Below, piece after piece: positions 8,815 through 17,258 of a stretch of DNA of 64,000 nucleotides. The notes beneath the pieces were generated by a model. It worked only from the letters and a program-made list of their open reading frames with translations, was not told the DNA's origin and ran no database searches. This DNA is from JASGKO01 sp049840595 (GTDB taxonomy: Bacteria > Verrucomicrobiota > Verrucomicrobiia > Chthoniobacterales > Chthoniobacteraceae). Position 1 is the first letter of the stretch; every line of letters begins with the position of its first letter. The position numbers were made by a program, and so were the translations under genes. The stretch lies in assembly GCA_049840595.1 (NCBI GenBank), contig JASGKO010000041.1, positions 1-64,000 of the forward strand. The letters are read 5' to 3'.

Positions 8815-9734
8815 TCAACACCAACGAAGCCATCGACGAGCTGCACACGATCCGCGATTTCATCCGCTGGACCGTGTCTCGCTTCAACGAACAGGGCGTA
8901 ACCCTGGGGCAGGGGCTTTGACGATCCCTGGGACGAGGCAGTCGCCATCATTCTGCACGCACTGCATCTACCGTGGGACATCGACCACCGCATCCAGGAC
9001 GCCCGCCTGACCACCAGCGAGCGCGAGCGCATCGTTGAGCAGGTGGTACTGCGCGTCAGCGACGCGCATCCCCACCGCTTACCTGACCGGCACCGGCTGG
9101 TTCGCCGGCATTCCGTTCAAGGTGGATCAACGGGTACTGATTCCCCGTTCCCCCATCGCCGAACTGATCGAAAAACGCTTCGAACCCTGGATCGTACAGC
9201 GACCAGGTCAACAGCATCCTGGACCTGTGCACCGGCAGCGGCTGCATCGGCATCGCCTGCGGCCAATATTTCCCTGACGCTTTAGTAGATTGCGTGGACC
9301 TGAGCGAGGACGCCCTGGATGTGGCGGAGCAGAACGTGCAGGCCCTGGGCGTGGAAAATCAGGTGACGCTGATTTATTCCGATCTGTTCGAAGCCCTGGA
9401 CGGCCGCACCTACGATCTGATCGTGTCCAACCCGCCTTACGTGGACCAGCAGGACATGGAATCCCTGGCGGACGAATTCCACCACGAACCGCGCATGGGC
9501 CTGGAGGCGGGCATCGACGGCCTGGATATCGTGCGGCGCATGCTGCCGGAGCTGTCCCGTCACCTGAATCCCGGCGGCATCGCGGTGATCGAGGTCGGTA
9601 ACTCCTGGCCGGCGCTGGAGGAAGCCTATCCCGATGTTCCCTTCACCTGGGTGGAGTTCGAACGGGGCGGCCACGGGGTGTTCATCCTCACCAAAGAGGA
9701 CATCGACCACCACCAGGCGGATTTCGTGCTCTGA
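8783..9734 (+). pseudogene. prmB: Ribosomal protein L3 N5-glutamine methyltransferase PrmB, frameshifted
   Basis: SAM-dependent methylation of a glutamine on ribosomal protein L3. Order of segments: NTNEAIDELHTIRDFIRWTV, DDPWDEAVAIILHALHLPWD, TTSERERIVEQVVLRV, RIPTAYLTGTGWFAGIPFKV, VLIPRSPIAELIE, ILDLCTGSGCIGIAC (SAM-binding), VDLSEDALDVAEQN, and the hallmark VSNPPYVD (NPPY binds the glutamine). Frame jumps near 8812, 8925, 9060, 9205 and 9280. From 9294 to the stop the frame is clean. GTG at 8783 is the likely start. It precedes aroC, the usual neighbour in gammaproteobacteria. Confidence 0.85.
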
Positions 9735-9904
9735 CCCGGTCCATATGCCGCTCCGCAACGTTTCTACCCGATATTGATTTACCGGCGCGTGCCTTTCGAC
9801 CAGGCCGCGTCAGCCGGGTATAATGGCGCCCCGTTGTCGAGCCGCTGAAGGTCCAGGCCAGCCTTGCACAGCGCAAAACAGTCTCCCGATCCAGCAGGAA
9901 CCCT

Positions 9905-11017
9905 ATGTCCGGTAATTCGTTTGGCAAGCTCTTCACTGTCACCACCTTCGGCGAAAGCCACGGCCCGGCCTTGGGCTGCGTCGTGGACGGCTGCCCGCCT
10001 GGACTGGAGCTGACCGAGGCCGACCTGCAGGTGGACCTGGACCGGCGCAAACCCGGCACCTCGCAATTCACCACCCAGCGCCGCGAGGACGATCTGGTGA
10101 AGATCCTGTCCGGCGTGTTCGAGGGCAAGACCACCGGCACCAGCCATCGGCCTGCTGATCGAGAACACCGACCAGAAATCCAAGGACTATTGCGAGATCA
10201 AGCGACAAATTCCGCCCGGCCCACGCCGACTACACCTACCAGCAGAAATACGGTATTCGCGATTACCGCGGTGGCGGCCGTTCCTCCGCGCGGGAAACCG
10301 CGGTTCGGGTAGCGGCGGGCGCTATCGCGCGAGAAATTCCTCAAGGTGCGTTACGGCATCGAGGTGCGTGGCATGTGTCGCAGATCGGCGATATCAAGCC
10401 GCAGAAATTTGACTGGGCGGCGGTGGAGCAGTAAAAACAATCCGTTCTTCTGCCCCGACCCGGATGTCGTACCGCAGATGGAACAGTTGATCGACGATTT
10501 GCGCCGTGACGGCAGCTCCATCGGCGCCAAGGTTACCGTGGTGGCCAGCGGTGTGATGCCCGGCCTGGGCGAACCCATTTTTGATCGATTGGACGCCGAA
10601 CTGGCCCACGCGCTGATGAGCATCAACGCGGTGAAAGGCGTGGAAATCGGCGCCGGTTTCGACAGCATCACCCAGCGCGGCGAACAGCATCGCGACGAAC
10701 TGACGCCAAAAGGCTTCCTCAGCAACAACGCCGGCGGCATTTTGGGCGGCATTTCCTCGGGCCAGGACATCGTGGCGCATATCGCCCTGAAACCCACCTC
10801 CAGCATTCGCATTCCCGGCAAAAGCATCGACGTGAATGGTAATCCGGTGGAAGTGGTCACCACTGGCCGCCATGACCCGTGCGTAGGCGTGCGCGCAACC
10901 CCCATTGCTGAAGCCATGATGGCGCTGGTGCTGATGGATCACGTGTTGCGCCATCGCGGGCAAAACGCGGATGTGCAAAGCGGTACGCCGGTAATTCCAG
11001 GCCTGGCGCGGGAATGA
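9905..11017 (+). pseudogene. aroC: Chorismate synthase AroC, frameshifted
   Basis: Converts 5-enolpyruvylshikimate-3-phosphate to chorismate with reduced FMN, the last common step to aromatic amino acids. The start is MSGNSFGKLFTVTTFGESHG (GESHG signature), followed by GCPPGLELTEADLQ, RRKPGTSQFTTQR and GVFEGKTTGT. Indels at about 10145 (extra C), 10200 and 10300-10435 break the segment that should read IGLLIENTDQ, YRGGGRSSARET and VSQIGDIKPQKFDW. From 10440 on the frame is clean (GSSIGAKVTVVASG, GGILGGISSGQ, RHDPCVGVRATPIAEAMM). An essential gene broken three times beside an equally broken prmB points to sequence error. Confidence 0.9.
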
Positions 11018-11078
11018 GTCTGCGCCCGATGTTGCGCGAAACCGTTTCGTCGGAGCGCCTTCTTTCCTGGCGACTGGC

Positions 11079-12287
11079 GTGGTTATTGGCGTGAGTGTCG
11101 ACGCCACGACGCCAACCGCTGCTTCATCATCCCGACCGGTGCCTTACTGGCGCCTGTCGTCTTTTTACTTTTTCTATTTCACCGTGGTGGGCGCCCAGGT
11201 TCCGTTCTGGACGCTGTACCTGCATCACATGGGTTTCAGCCTGGTGGAAATCGGCACGCTGACTGCAATCCAGCTCAGCACCCGGCTGTTTGCACCGAAT
11301 CTGTGGGGTTGGATCGGCGACCGCACCAACAAGCGTATTTTCATCATCCGCGTGGGCGCGTTGCTGACCGCGCTGGCGTATGCAGGCGTGTTCCTGCATC
11401 CGGGTTTCTGGGGCATCGCGCTGGTGATGGCGGGCTTCAATTTCTTCTGGAACGCGATCCTGCCCCAATTTGAAGTGATCACGCTGCAGCACCTGAAGCA
11501 TGATGCCCAGCGTTACAGTTTGATCCGGCTGTGGGGTTCCATCGGTTTTATTGCGTCGGTGGTGGGGCTGGGCTGGTATTTCGAGCATCACCCGCTGGAA
11601 CAGCTCCCCGTTTGGGTGATTGGTTTCATGCTGATGATCATGGTGGCCACAGTGCTGGTCACTCAGCCGGAAGGTGAGCGGATCGGTGGCGGTGGTTTCG
11701 CACCCTTTTTGCAGCAGATGCGCAACGGCACAGTGCTAATGTTCTTCCTGCTCTGTTTCCTGATGCAGATGTCCCACGGCCCGTACTACGCGTTTTTCTC
11801 CATTTTTTTGCAGGACGAAGGTTATAGTCGCACCCTGATCGGCGGCTTCTGGGCAATAGGCGTGCTGGCGGAAATCGCGGTGTTTCTGGTGATCCACCGG
11901 ATCATCGGTAACCTGAACGCGCGCACCCTGGCCATCGGCTGTTTATTGGCCGGGGCTCTGCGCTGGTGGCTCACGGGGCGGTTTCCCGATCACACTGTAA
12001 TTTTGCTGCTGGCGCAACTGGGCCACGCGGCCACGTTTGGCGTGTTTCATGCGCTTGCCATCCACCTGATTCATCGTTTCTTTACCCAGCAGGCGTCGGG
12101 TCAGGGGCAGGCAGTGTATAGCGCGTTCTGTTATGGTGCGGGCAATGCGGCCGGCGCCTATCTGGCCGGGCTGATCGTGCAGGCGTATGGTGGAGCCATG
12201 GCGTACTATGCCGCCTCCGTCCTGTTGCTGCTGGCGGCGGTGCTGGCATACTTTCTTTTTTCGCGGGTCGAGCAGACCCAAAGGTGA
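11079..12287 (+). CDS. MFS transporter (MFS_1-like/nucleoside-H+ symporter type)
   Basis: About 400 aa with some twelve hydrophobic segments. The first is YWRLSSFYFFYFTVVGAQVP; the loop between helices 2 and 3 is WGWIGDRTNKR, the MFS motif A position. FNFFWNAILPQFEVITL and YSLIRLWGSIGFIASV are characteristic of the HcaT/YuxO-like subgroup. Substrate unknown. The start is uncertain: ATG 11079 or GTG about 11091. It ends 3 nt before mtnB, so it is probably in the methionine-salvage operon; transport of a methylthio compound would be a guess only. Confidence 0.85.
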   Translation: MVIGVSVDATTPTAASSSRPVPYWRLSSFYFFYFTVVGAQVPFWTLYLHHMGFSLVEIGTLTAIQLSTRLFAPNLWGWIGDRTNKRIFIIRVGALLTALAYAGVFLHPGFWGIALVMAGFNFFWNAILPQFEVITLQHLKHDAQRYSLIRLWGSIGFIASVVGLGWYFEHHPLEQLPVWVIGFMLMIMVATVLVTQPEGERIGGGGFAPFLQQMRNGTVLMFFLLCFLMQMSHGPYYAFFSIFLQDEGYSRTLIGGFWAIGVLAEIAVFLVIHRIIGNLNARTLAIGCLLAGALRWWLTGRFPDHTVILLLAQLGHAATFGVFHALAIHLIHRFFTQQASGQGQAVYSAFCYGAGNAAGAYLAGLIVQAYGGAMAYYAASVLLLLAAVLAYFLFSRVEQTQR

Positions 12288-12290
12288 ACG

Positions 12291-12920
12291 ATGGCTACGT
12301 TGGATAGTGTGAACCAACAACAACTCAAGCAGGATCTGATCGACACCGGCCGCTGGATCGACGGCAATCGCTGGTGCCCGGCCACCAGCGGCAACCTGTC
12401 CGCCTGGATCGATCCCCAGCAGTTTCTGATCACCGTGTCCGGCAAGGGCAAGGGCGAATTGACCCAGGACGATCTGATGACAGTGGACGCCGGCGGCAAT
12501 CCGGTGAACACCACCTTGCGCCCCTCGGCGGAAACCTTGCTGCACTCCCTGATCTATCGTCGTTTCCCCCAGGCCCGTTATATATTTCACACCCATTCCA
12601 TTTATGGCACGCTGCTGAGCCGGGCCATCTGGAGCGGTGAAATCGTGTTCCGGAATTATGAATTGCAGAAAGCATTTTCCGGCATCGATACCCATGAGCT
12701 GGATCTGGTAGTGCCGGTATTCGGCAACAGCCAGGACATGGTGGCGCTGGCGGGGGAAATCGACGCGCGCCTGGACCAGATCGAGCTGTGCCGGGCGTTT
12801 ATTCTGGCGGGCCACGGTCTTTATACCTGGGGCAATACTGCCAAGGAAGCGCGCCGCCATATCGAGGCGCTGGAATTCCTGCTGGAATGCGAATACAAGA
12901 GCATGTTGTTGCTGAAATAA
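12291..12920 (+). CDS. mtnB: Methylthioribulose-1-phosphate dehydratase
   Basis: Class II aldolase/adducin-fold Zn enzyme of the methionine salvage pathway. 209 aa: RWCPATSGNLSAWID near the N-terminus, PSAETLLHSLIYR, then IFHTHSIYGTLLSR with the HxH zinc ligands, and the third His in AGHGLYTWG. Followed, after hairpin copy B, by mtnD and mtnC, the next two enzymes of the pathway. Confidence 0.93.
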   Translation: MATLDSVNQQQLKQDLIDTGRWIDGNRWCPATSGNLSAWIDPQQFLITVSGKGKGELTQDDLMTVDAGGNPVNTTLRPSAETLLHSLIYRRFPQARYIFHTHSIYGTLLSRAIWSGEIVFRNYELQKAFSGIDTHELDLVVPVFGNSQDMVALAGEIDARLDQIELCRAFILAGHGLYTWGNTAKEARRHIEALEFLLECEYKSMLLLK

Positions 12921-12927
12921 TGCATGT

Positions 12928-13047
12928 GTGAATCAGAGCTGGTGATATTTCGAAGATGGACGCTTTGCGGCATGGATGCCGCGGAGCAGCCCCCAGGGAT
13001 GGGTTTACGGCGTGTCCGGCTTCGGAATATCACCAGCTCTGATTCAC
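12928..13047. repeat. Long hairpin element, copy B
   Basis: 28-nt arms at 12928-12955 and 13020-13047 with a single T/C mismatch (a G-U pair in RNA). The interior has GCGGCATGGATGCCGC, GAGCAGCCCCCAGGGATGGG and CGGCGTGTCC, matching the core of copies A and C. It separates mtnB from mtnD inside what would otherwise be one operon, so it may attenuate or process the transcript. Confidence 0.85.
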
Positions 13048-13075
13048 GCCGCTATTGATCGACGAGGAGTGCACC

Positions 13076-13630
13076 ATGAGCACCTTATATATCTACAGTG
13101 AGAAAAACGCCGGCGAGCCGCTGGTGGAAACTCAGGATCAAAAAGAAATTGCCCGTCTGCTGGCCGCCGAGGGCATACGCTTCGAGCAGTGGGAAGCGGG
13201 CGCGAAAATCACCGCGGAATCCAGCACCGACGACATTCTGGATGCTTACGCTGACGCGGTCGATCGCCTGATGACCGAGGGCGGATACAAGTCGGTGGAT
13301 GTCATCAACATGTCCCCCAGCCATCCGGACAAAGCGGCGCTGCGGCAGAAATTCCTCGACGAGCATCGCCACAGCGAAGACGAAGTGCGTTTCTTCGTGA
13401 AAGGCGACGGCATTTTCTATCTGCACCTGAACGATCGCGTGCTCGCAACCCAATGCTGCGCCGGTGATCTGATCAGCGTGCCCGCTGACACCCGCCACTG
13501 GTTCGACATGGGCGATGCGCCCAACTTCACCGCTATCCGCATTTTCACCAATCCGGAAGGCTGGGTAGCCAAATTCACCGGCGACAAGATCGCCAGCGAA
13601 TTTCCGCGCTATGAAGTGCTGGCGAAGTGA
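13076..13630 (+). CDS. mtnD: Acireductone dioxygenase
   Basis: Metal-dependent cupin enzyme that oxidises the acireductone of methionine salvage (with Fe to the keto acid, with Ni to methylthiopropionate, formate and CO). 184 aa from MSTLYIYSEKNAGEP. The metal motif is present: DEHRHSEDEVRFFVKGDG (His-x-His and Glu) and DTRHWFDMG (last His). GAGGAG lies just upstream of ATG 13076, which is why this start is chosen over an upstream in-frame one. Overlaps mtnC by 4 nt. Confidence 0.93.
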   Translation: MSTLYIYSEKNAGEPLVETQDQKEIARLLAAEGIRFEQWEAGAKITAESSTDDILDAYADAVDRLMTEGGYKSVDVINMSPSHPDKAALRQKFLDEHRHSEDEVRFFVKGDGIFYLHLNDRVLATQCCAGDLISVPADTRHWFDMGDAPNFTAIRIFTNPEGWVAKFTGDKIASEFPRYEVLAK

Positions 13631-14364
13631 GCGGCGCAGTGACGCAATCCAACGCAGCCGCTCACTCCGGCAAAACCATCAAAGCCGTCGTCACCGACAT
13701 TGAAGGCACCACCACCAGCATTTCCTTCGTGGCAGATGTGCTGTTCCCGTATGCGCGTGAGCGAATCGCGCAGTTTATTTGGGATCATGCAAATGAGCCT
13801 GCCGTGGCGGCGGAAATTGCCGCTGTCCGCAAGGAAGTGGGCGAGCCCGACGCGTCGCTGGAGCGGGTGGGCGAGGTGTTGGTGGACTGGATCGATCGCG
13901 ACCAGAAAATCACACCGCTGAAAACCCTGCAGGGCATCATCTGGCGCGTGGGTTACGAGGACGGCAGTTTGAAAGGCCATCTGTATCCGGAAGTGGCGCA
14001 ACGGTTGCGGGATTGGAAAGCCGCGGGCGTACAGTTGAGTGTGTATTCCTCTGGTTCCGAAGCCGCGCAGAAATTGTTGTTCGGTTTCAGCGAAGCCGGC
14101 GACCTGACGCCGCTGTTCACACACTTTTTCGATACCCGCATTGGCGGCAAGCGCGAAGCGGCCTCCTACGAAACCATCAAGTGCACGCTGAATCTGCCCG
14201 GTGAGCAAATCCTGTTTCTGTCGGACATCGTGCAGGAACTGGATGCTGCAGAGCAGGCCGGCATCAAAACCATCGCGCTGGACCGCCAGTGCATCCGCGA
14301 AGGTTTCGGCGCACATCCGGTCGTGCATAATTTCGATCAGATCGATCTGGCAACCGTCCGATAA
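13627..14364 (+). CDS. mtnC: Enolase-phosphatase E1 (2,3-diketo-5-methylthiopentyl-1-P enolase/phosphatase)
   Basis: HAD-superfamily bifunctional enzyme forming acireductone in methionine salvage. HAD motif I is VVTDIEGTTT (Asp nucleophile, Glu typical of MtnC), motif II is VYSSGSEAAQK, and motif III/IV is FLSDIVQELDAAEQAG. 245 aa, normal length. The GTG start overlaps the mtnD stop (GTGA), which suggests translational coupling. MtnC acts just before MtnD in the pathway. Confidence 0.93.
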   Translation: MSGAVTQSNAAAHSGKTIKAVVTDIEGTTTSISFVADVLFPYARERIAQFIWDHANEPAVAAEIAAVRKEVGEPDASLERVGEVLVDWIDRDQKITPLKTLQGIIWRVGYEDGSLKGHLYPEVAQRLRDWKAAGVQLSVYSSGSEAAQKLLFGFSEAGDLTPLFTHFFDTRIGGKREAASYETIKCTLNLPGEQILFLSDIVQELDAAEQAGIKTIALDRQCIREGFGAHPVVHNFDQIDLATVR

Positions 14365-14396
14365 TCATTGCACTCGTTGATGCATCCCGCTCTCGA

Positions 14397-14810
14397 ATGA
14401 ATCCGTCGCTCCCGCAACACCGACTGTTTGTTTACGGCACGCTGCAGTGGCCGGAGCGAGTGCGGGACATCATCGGCCGCGCGCTGACGGGTGTGCCCGC
14501 ACATGTGAACGGTTATCGCTGCGGCCGGGTGGCGCGGGCGGATTTTCCGGGCATTGTGCCGGATGCCTCCGCCCGCACGCCTGGGCAACTGCTGAGTGGC
14601 TTGAGTCAGGATGAACTCATACGACTCGATGCCTACGAAGGTGAGTTGTACCGCCGCATTCGCATCACGGCCATTGCCGAAGCCGATGGCGCTTCCGTCA
14701 GCGCCTGGGTTTATTCCATTGCGCCCTGGGCCCAGGATCGGGTGACAATGGAACCCTGGTGCCTCGACCAATATCTGCAGCAATTACCGCGTTTTACCTA
14801 TCGCCTCTGA
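14397..14810 (+). CDS. Gamma-glutamylcyclotransferase family protein (AIG2-like)
   Basis: 137 aa with the fold's diagnostic FVYGTLQWPERVRDIIGR (YGTL phosphate/glutamyl loop), VPDASARTPGQLLSGLSQDE and LDAYEGELYRRIRI, where the Glu of YEG is the usual catalytic acid. Members cyclise gamma-glutamyl amines or are of unknown substrate. It follows mtnC by 32 nt; the link to salvage is unproven. Confidence 0.85.
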   Translation: MNPSLPQHRLFVYGTLQWPERVRDIIGRALTGVPAHVNGYRCGRVARADFPGIVPDASARTPGQLLSGLSQDELIRLDAYEGELYRRIRITAIAEADGASVSAWVYSIAPWAQDRVTMEPWCLDQYLQQLPRFTYRL

Positions 14811-15017
14811 TCGTCAGGTCACGTCGCACAAACGGGAGCGCCGCATTTGTTCGCGAAGTTGCAGCCTCAATTCCAGATCCGTTGCTGATTGATCAGCATT
14901 TATTCGATCCGACCTTTATTTGTCTGTTGCCTACTGATTTGTGCGTGAAAGCAGCCGACCAGGCGTTGACGCTGCCGGTGCCAGCCCCCAGACTTTTCCT
15001 ATCGTCCCTGACTCACA

Positions 15018-15630
15018 ATGGATTCCCATATGGCCCGGCAGGAAGCCAAAGCAGAACCTGTGCAGGTAGAGCTGGTGCAACTGGTCATCGCCATTGGCCG
15101 GCATGACGAATCCGCCTTTAATCTTTTCTACGAGCGCACTCTGACACACGTGCACACCATCGCCCACGCCATCCTGCGCCAGTCCTGGCTCGCTCAGGAA
15201 GTGGTGTGCGATTTGTACGTGCAAGTGTGGGAGAACGCGCGTTACTACGATCCCGAGCGTGGTGACGTACTGGCGTGGCTGTCAGTGATGACCCGTTCCC
15301 GCGCGCTTGATCGGTTGCGTGTTTTGCGCCAGCAGCCAGTACAACAAAGCCTGACGGAAGCTGAAGCAGAACTGCCCGGTAGTGAAGAAGATGATCCGCT
15401 GTATCAACTGTCATTGTTCCAACAGGATTCCGGCGTGCGTCTGCTGCTGGCGCAAATGCCGGAATTGCCGCGTCAGGTTTTGCTGTTGTCCTTTTTCGCG
15501 GCCTCAGCCACAGCGAAATCGCTGCGGAAATGACCCTGCCGCTGGGCACCGTAAAGTCCTACCTGCGCCGCAGTCTGAAACAACTGCGACAAGCGCTGTA
15601 CGCCTTGTATGGAGAGATCAGCCATGAGTG
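15018..15630 (+). pseudogene. ECF RNA polymerase sigma factor, one-base frameshift
   Basis: Region 2: AFNLFYERTLTHVHTIAHAI, QEVVCDLYVQVWENARYYDP and GDVLAWLSVMTRSRALDRLR. Region 4: LPELPRQVLLLSFF, then in the next frame RGLSHSEIAAEMTLPLGTVK and YLRRSLKQLRQALYALYGE. A missing T in the T-run at about 15488-15492 is enough to split the gene; restoring it runs to TGA at 15628-15630, overlapping the anti-sigma start at 15624. It resembles RpoE/SigK partners of ChrR anti-sigma factors, which answer to singlet oxygen or other stress. The alternative start is ATG 15030. Confidence 0.85.
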
Positions 15631-16079
15631 ACGAGTACGACGATCCTTTCGATATTGCCACCGTCGCGCGTTTGAGCCGTGCGCTGGCACCACGAGAACT
15701 GCCATCGCGCGTCAGCCTCGAACTGGCTGGTAAAATCCAGGACCGCATCCGTAAGGATTCCCTGGCCCAGACTCGCTCGATTCGTCGCGAAGAAGGCGAC
15801 TGGAATCCCTGGTTCAACGACATCGAAATCAAAATGCTGCACCAGGATCCCGAACGCAACCGCCAGACCGCGTTGTGGCGTTTGCACCCTGGCGCCGTGA
15901 TTCCATCGCACGAACATCAAGGCGATGAAGAATGCCTGGTGCTGGAAGGTGAAATCGAATCCGGCGGCCTTGTGCTCAAAGCGGGCGATTTTCATTTTGC
16001 CCAAGCCGGCGGCTGGCACGCCCCGATCCGGTCGCAGGGAGGGGCGCTGCTGCTGATCAGCTCCGATCTGACTTTTTAA
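15624..16079 (+). CDS. ChrR-like cupin anti-sigma factor
   Basis: 151 aa from MSDEYDDPF. The N-terminal part is helical and would bind the sigma factor. The C-terminal cupin has WRLHPGAVIPSHEHQGDEEC (His-x-His and Glu metal ligands), VLEGEIESGG and AGDFHFAQAGGWHAPI (last His). The ATG overlaps the end of the sigma gene, the usual coupled layout of sigma/anti-sigma pairs. Start chosen for this overlap; an upstream in-frame ATG exists at 15609. Sensed signal unknown. Confidence 0.8.
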   Translation: MSDEYDDPFDIATVARLSRALAPRELPSRVSLELAGKIQDRIRKDSLAQTRSIRREEGDWNPWFNDIEIKMLHQDPERNRQTALWRLHPGAVIPSHEHQGDEECLVLEGEIESGGLVLKAGDFHFAQAGGWHAPIRSQGGALLLISSDLTF

Positions 16080-16090
16080 ATAACGCTATA

Positions 16091-16951
16091 TCAAACCAGC
16101 AATTCCAGAATCGCCTTCGCCGCATTCGACAGCGAATGCCCTGGGTGAAACACCACGCCCAGCGCCCGCTCCAGTTGCACGACTTTGATCGGTAATTCCT
16201 GCACCTCCGCATCCAGCATCGTAGCCGGCAGCACCGTCCAACCCAAACCGATCGACGTCATCATCTTGATGGTTTCCAGATAATTCGTCGAAATTGCCAC
16301 ATCGATTTTCAATTCCTTTTCTTGAAACAACTTCTCCACGATGCGACGCGTGAACGTCGCCATGCTCGGCAGAATCGCCGGATACGCCGCCAGATCCTGC
16401 AACTGCACCATCCGCTGCGATGCCAACGGATGCTCCACACTCACCATAAACGCGAGCGGATCATTCCACACCGTCCGCGTTTGCAACGTTGGGTGCGGTT
16501 CTGGCGGCAGCGTGACAATGCCCAGCTCCAGTTCACCATGCATCACCAGATCAAATGCCATTTCTGAATCGATGAACTGAATATCCAGCGTCACCTCGGG
16601 ATAATTGCGCGAAAAGGTCTTCAGAATCGGCGGCAATCGGTGCAGACCAATATGATGCGACGTACCTATCTTCAACACCCCCGACACCTCGCCACTCAGA
16701 TTCGATAGCTCACGCCGCATATCCTCCATTTCTAACAGTATGCGCTTGGCTCGAGGCAGCAACGCTTGGCCAGCCTCGGTCAAATTGATCTGGCGGCCGA
16801 TACGATCGAACAATTGACAATTCAGGCTGGATTCCAGCAGGGCAATGCGCTTGCTGATGGCCGGCTGGGTCAGGTGCAAACGTAAGGCGGCTTCCGAGAA
16901 GGAGCGGGTATCGGCGACGGTGGTGAAGGCGGAAAGGGTGGCAATGTCCAT
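16091..16951 (-). CDS. LysR-family transcriptional regulator
   Basis: 286 aa. The N-terminal winged HTH is MDIATLSAFTTVADTRSFSE followed by AALRLHLTQPAISKRIALLE (recognition helix). A periplasmic-binding-protein-like effector domain follows from about residue 90 (VSGVLKIGTSHHIGLHRLPP). It is transcribed away from leuC with about 300 bp between the start codons; that spacer contains hairpin copy C. LysR genes beside leuCDB are common in Pseudomonas relatives, so control of leucine synthesis is plausible but not shown. Confidence 0.9.
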   Translation of the reverse strand: MDIATLSAFTTVADTRSFSEAALRLHLTQPAISKRIALLESSLNCQLFDRIGRQINLTEAGQALLPRAKRILLEMEDMRRELSNLSGEVSGVLKIGTSHHIGLHRLPPILKTFSRNYPEVTLDIQFIDSEMAFDLVMHGELELGIVTLPPEPHPTLQTRTVWNDPLAFMVSVEHPLASQRMVQLQDLAAYPAILPSMATFTRRIVEKLFQEKELKIDVAISTNYLETIKMMTSIGLGWTVLPATMLDAEVQELPIKVVQLERALGVVFHPGHSLSNAAKAILELLV

Positions 16952-16992
16952 AAGAAGTGACTCAGCCGAATCAGATTGTTAGCACAGAGGTA

Positions 16993-17104
16993 GATTCAGG
17001 GTGTGGGTTTGCCGTTTGGGACGGTCAGCGGCATGGATGCCGCTGAGCAGCCTACAGGGATGTATTCACGGCGTGTCCCAAACGGCAAACCCACACCCTG
17101 AATC
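16993..17104. repeat. Long hairpin element, copy C
   Basis: Perfect 29-nt arms at 16993-17021 and 17076-17104. The 54-nt interior contains AGCGGCATGGATGCCGCTGA, AGCAGCCTACAGGGATGTAT and TCACGGCGTG. It lies between the lysR-type gene and leuC, close to the lysR start codon, so on the leuC side it would be in or near the divergent promoter region. Same core as A and B. Confidence 0.85.
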
Positions 17105-17258
17105 GGGAATCAAACCACCTGCCCAATGTATAACAAATAGTAATTCAATCCATGAAAAATATGAATTTGTTTTATGGAAACCTCAAGCGTAGCATTCCCA
17201 CCATTCCAGACGTATTTCCCTAAAAGCAATTCCCAGAGAGAAGAGAGAGGAACCAACC
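17105..17258 (+). promoter_or_regulatory. AT-rich leader/promoter region of leuCDB
   Basis: 154 bp between hairpin C and leuC, much more AT-rich than its surroundings (stretches such as AATAGTAATTCAATCCATGA and AATATGAATTTGTTTTATGG). The purine-rich AGAGAGAAGAGAGAGGA ends a few bases before the leuC ATG and serves as ribosome-binding site. I see no leader peptide with a leucine run, so attenuation is not supported; LysR-type control is the simpler reading. Confidence 0.4.

Noticed and set aside
16993..17258. Leucine leader-peptide attenuator before leuC
   Set aside because: No short frame with a leucine run and no competing terminator; the hairpin present is one of a family found elsewhere.
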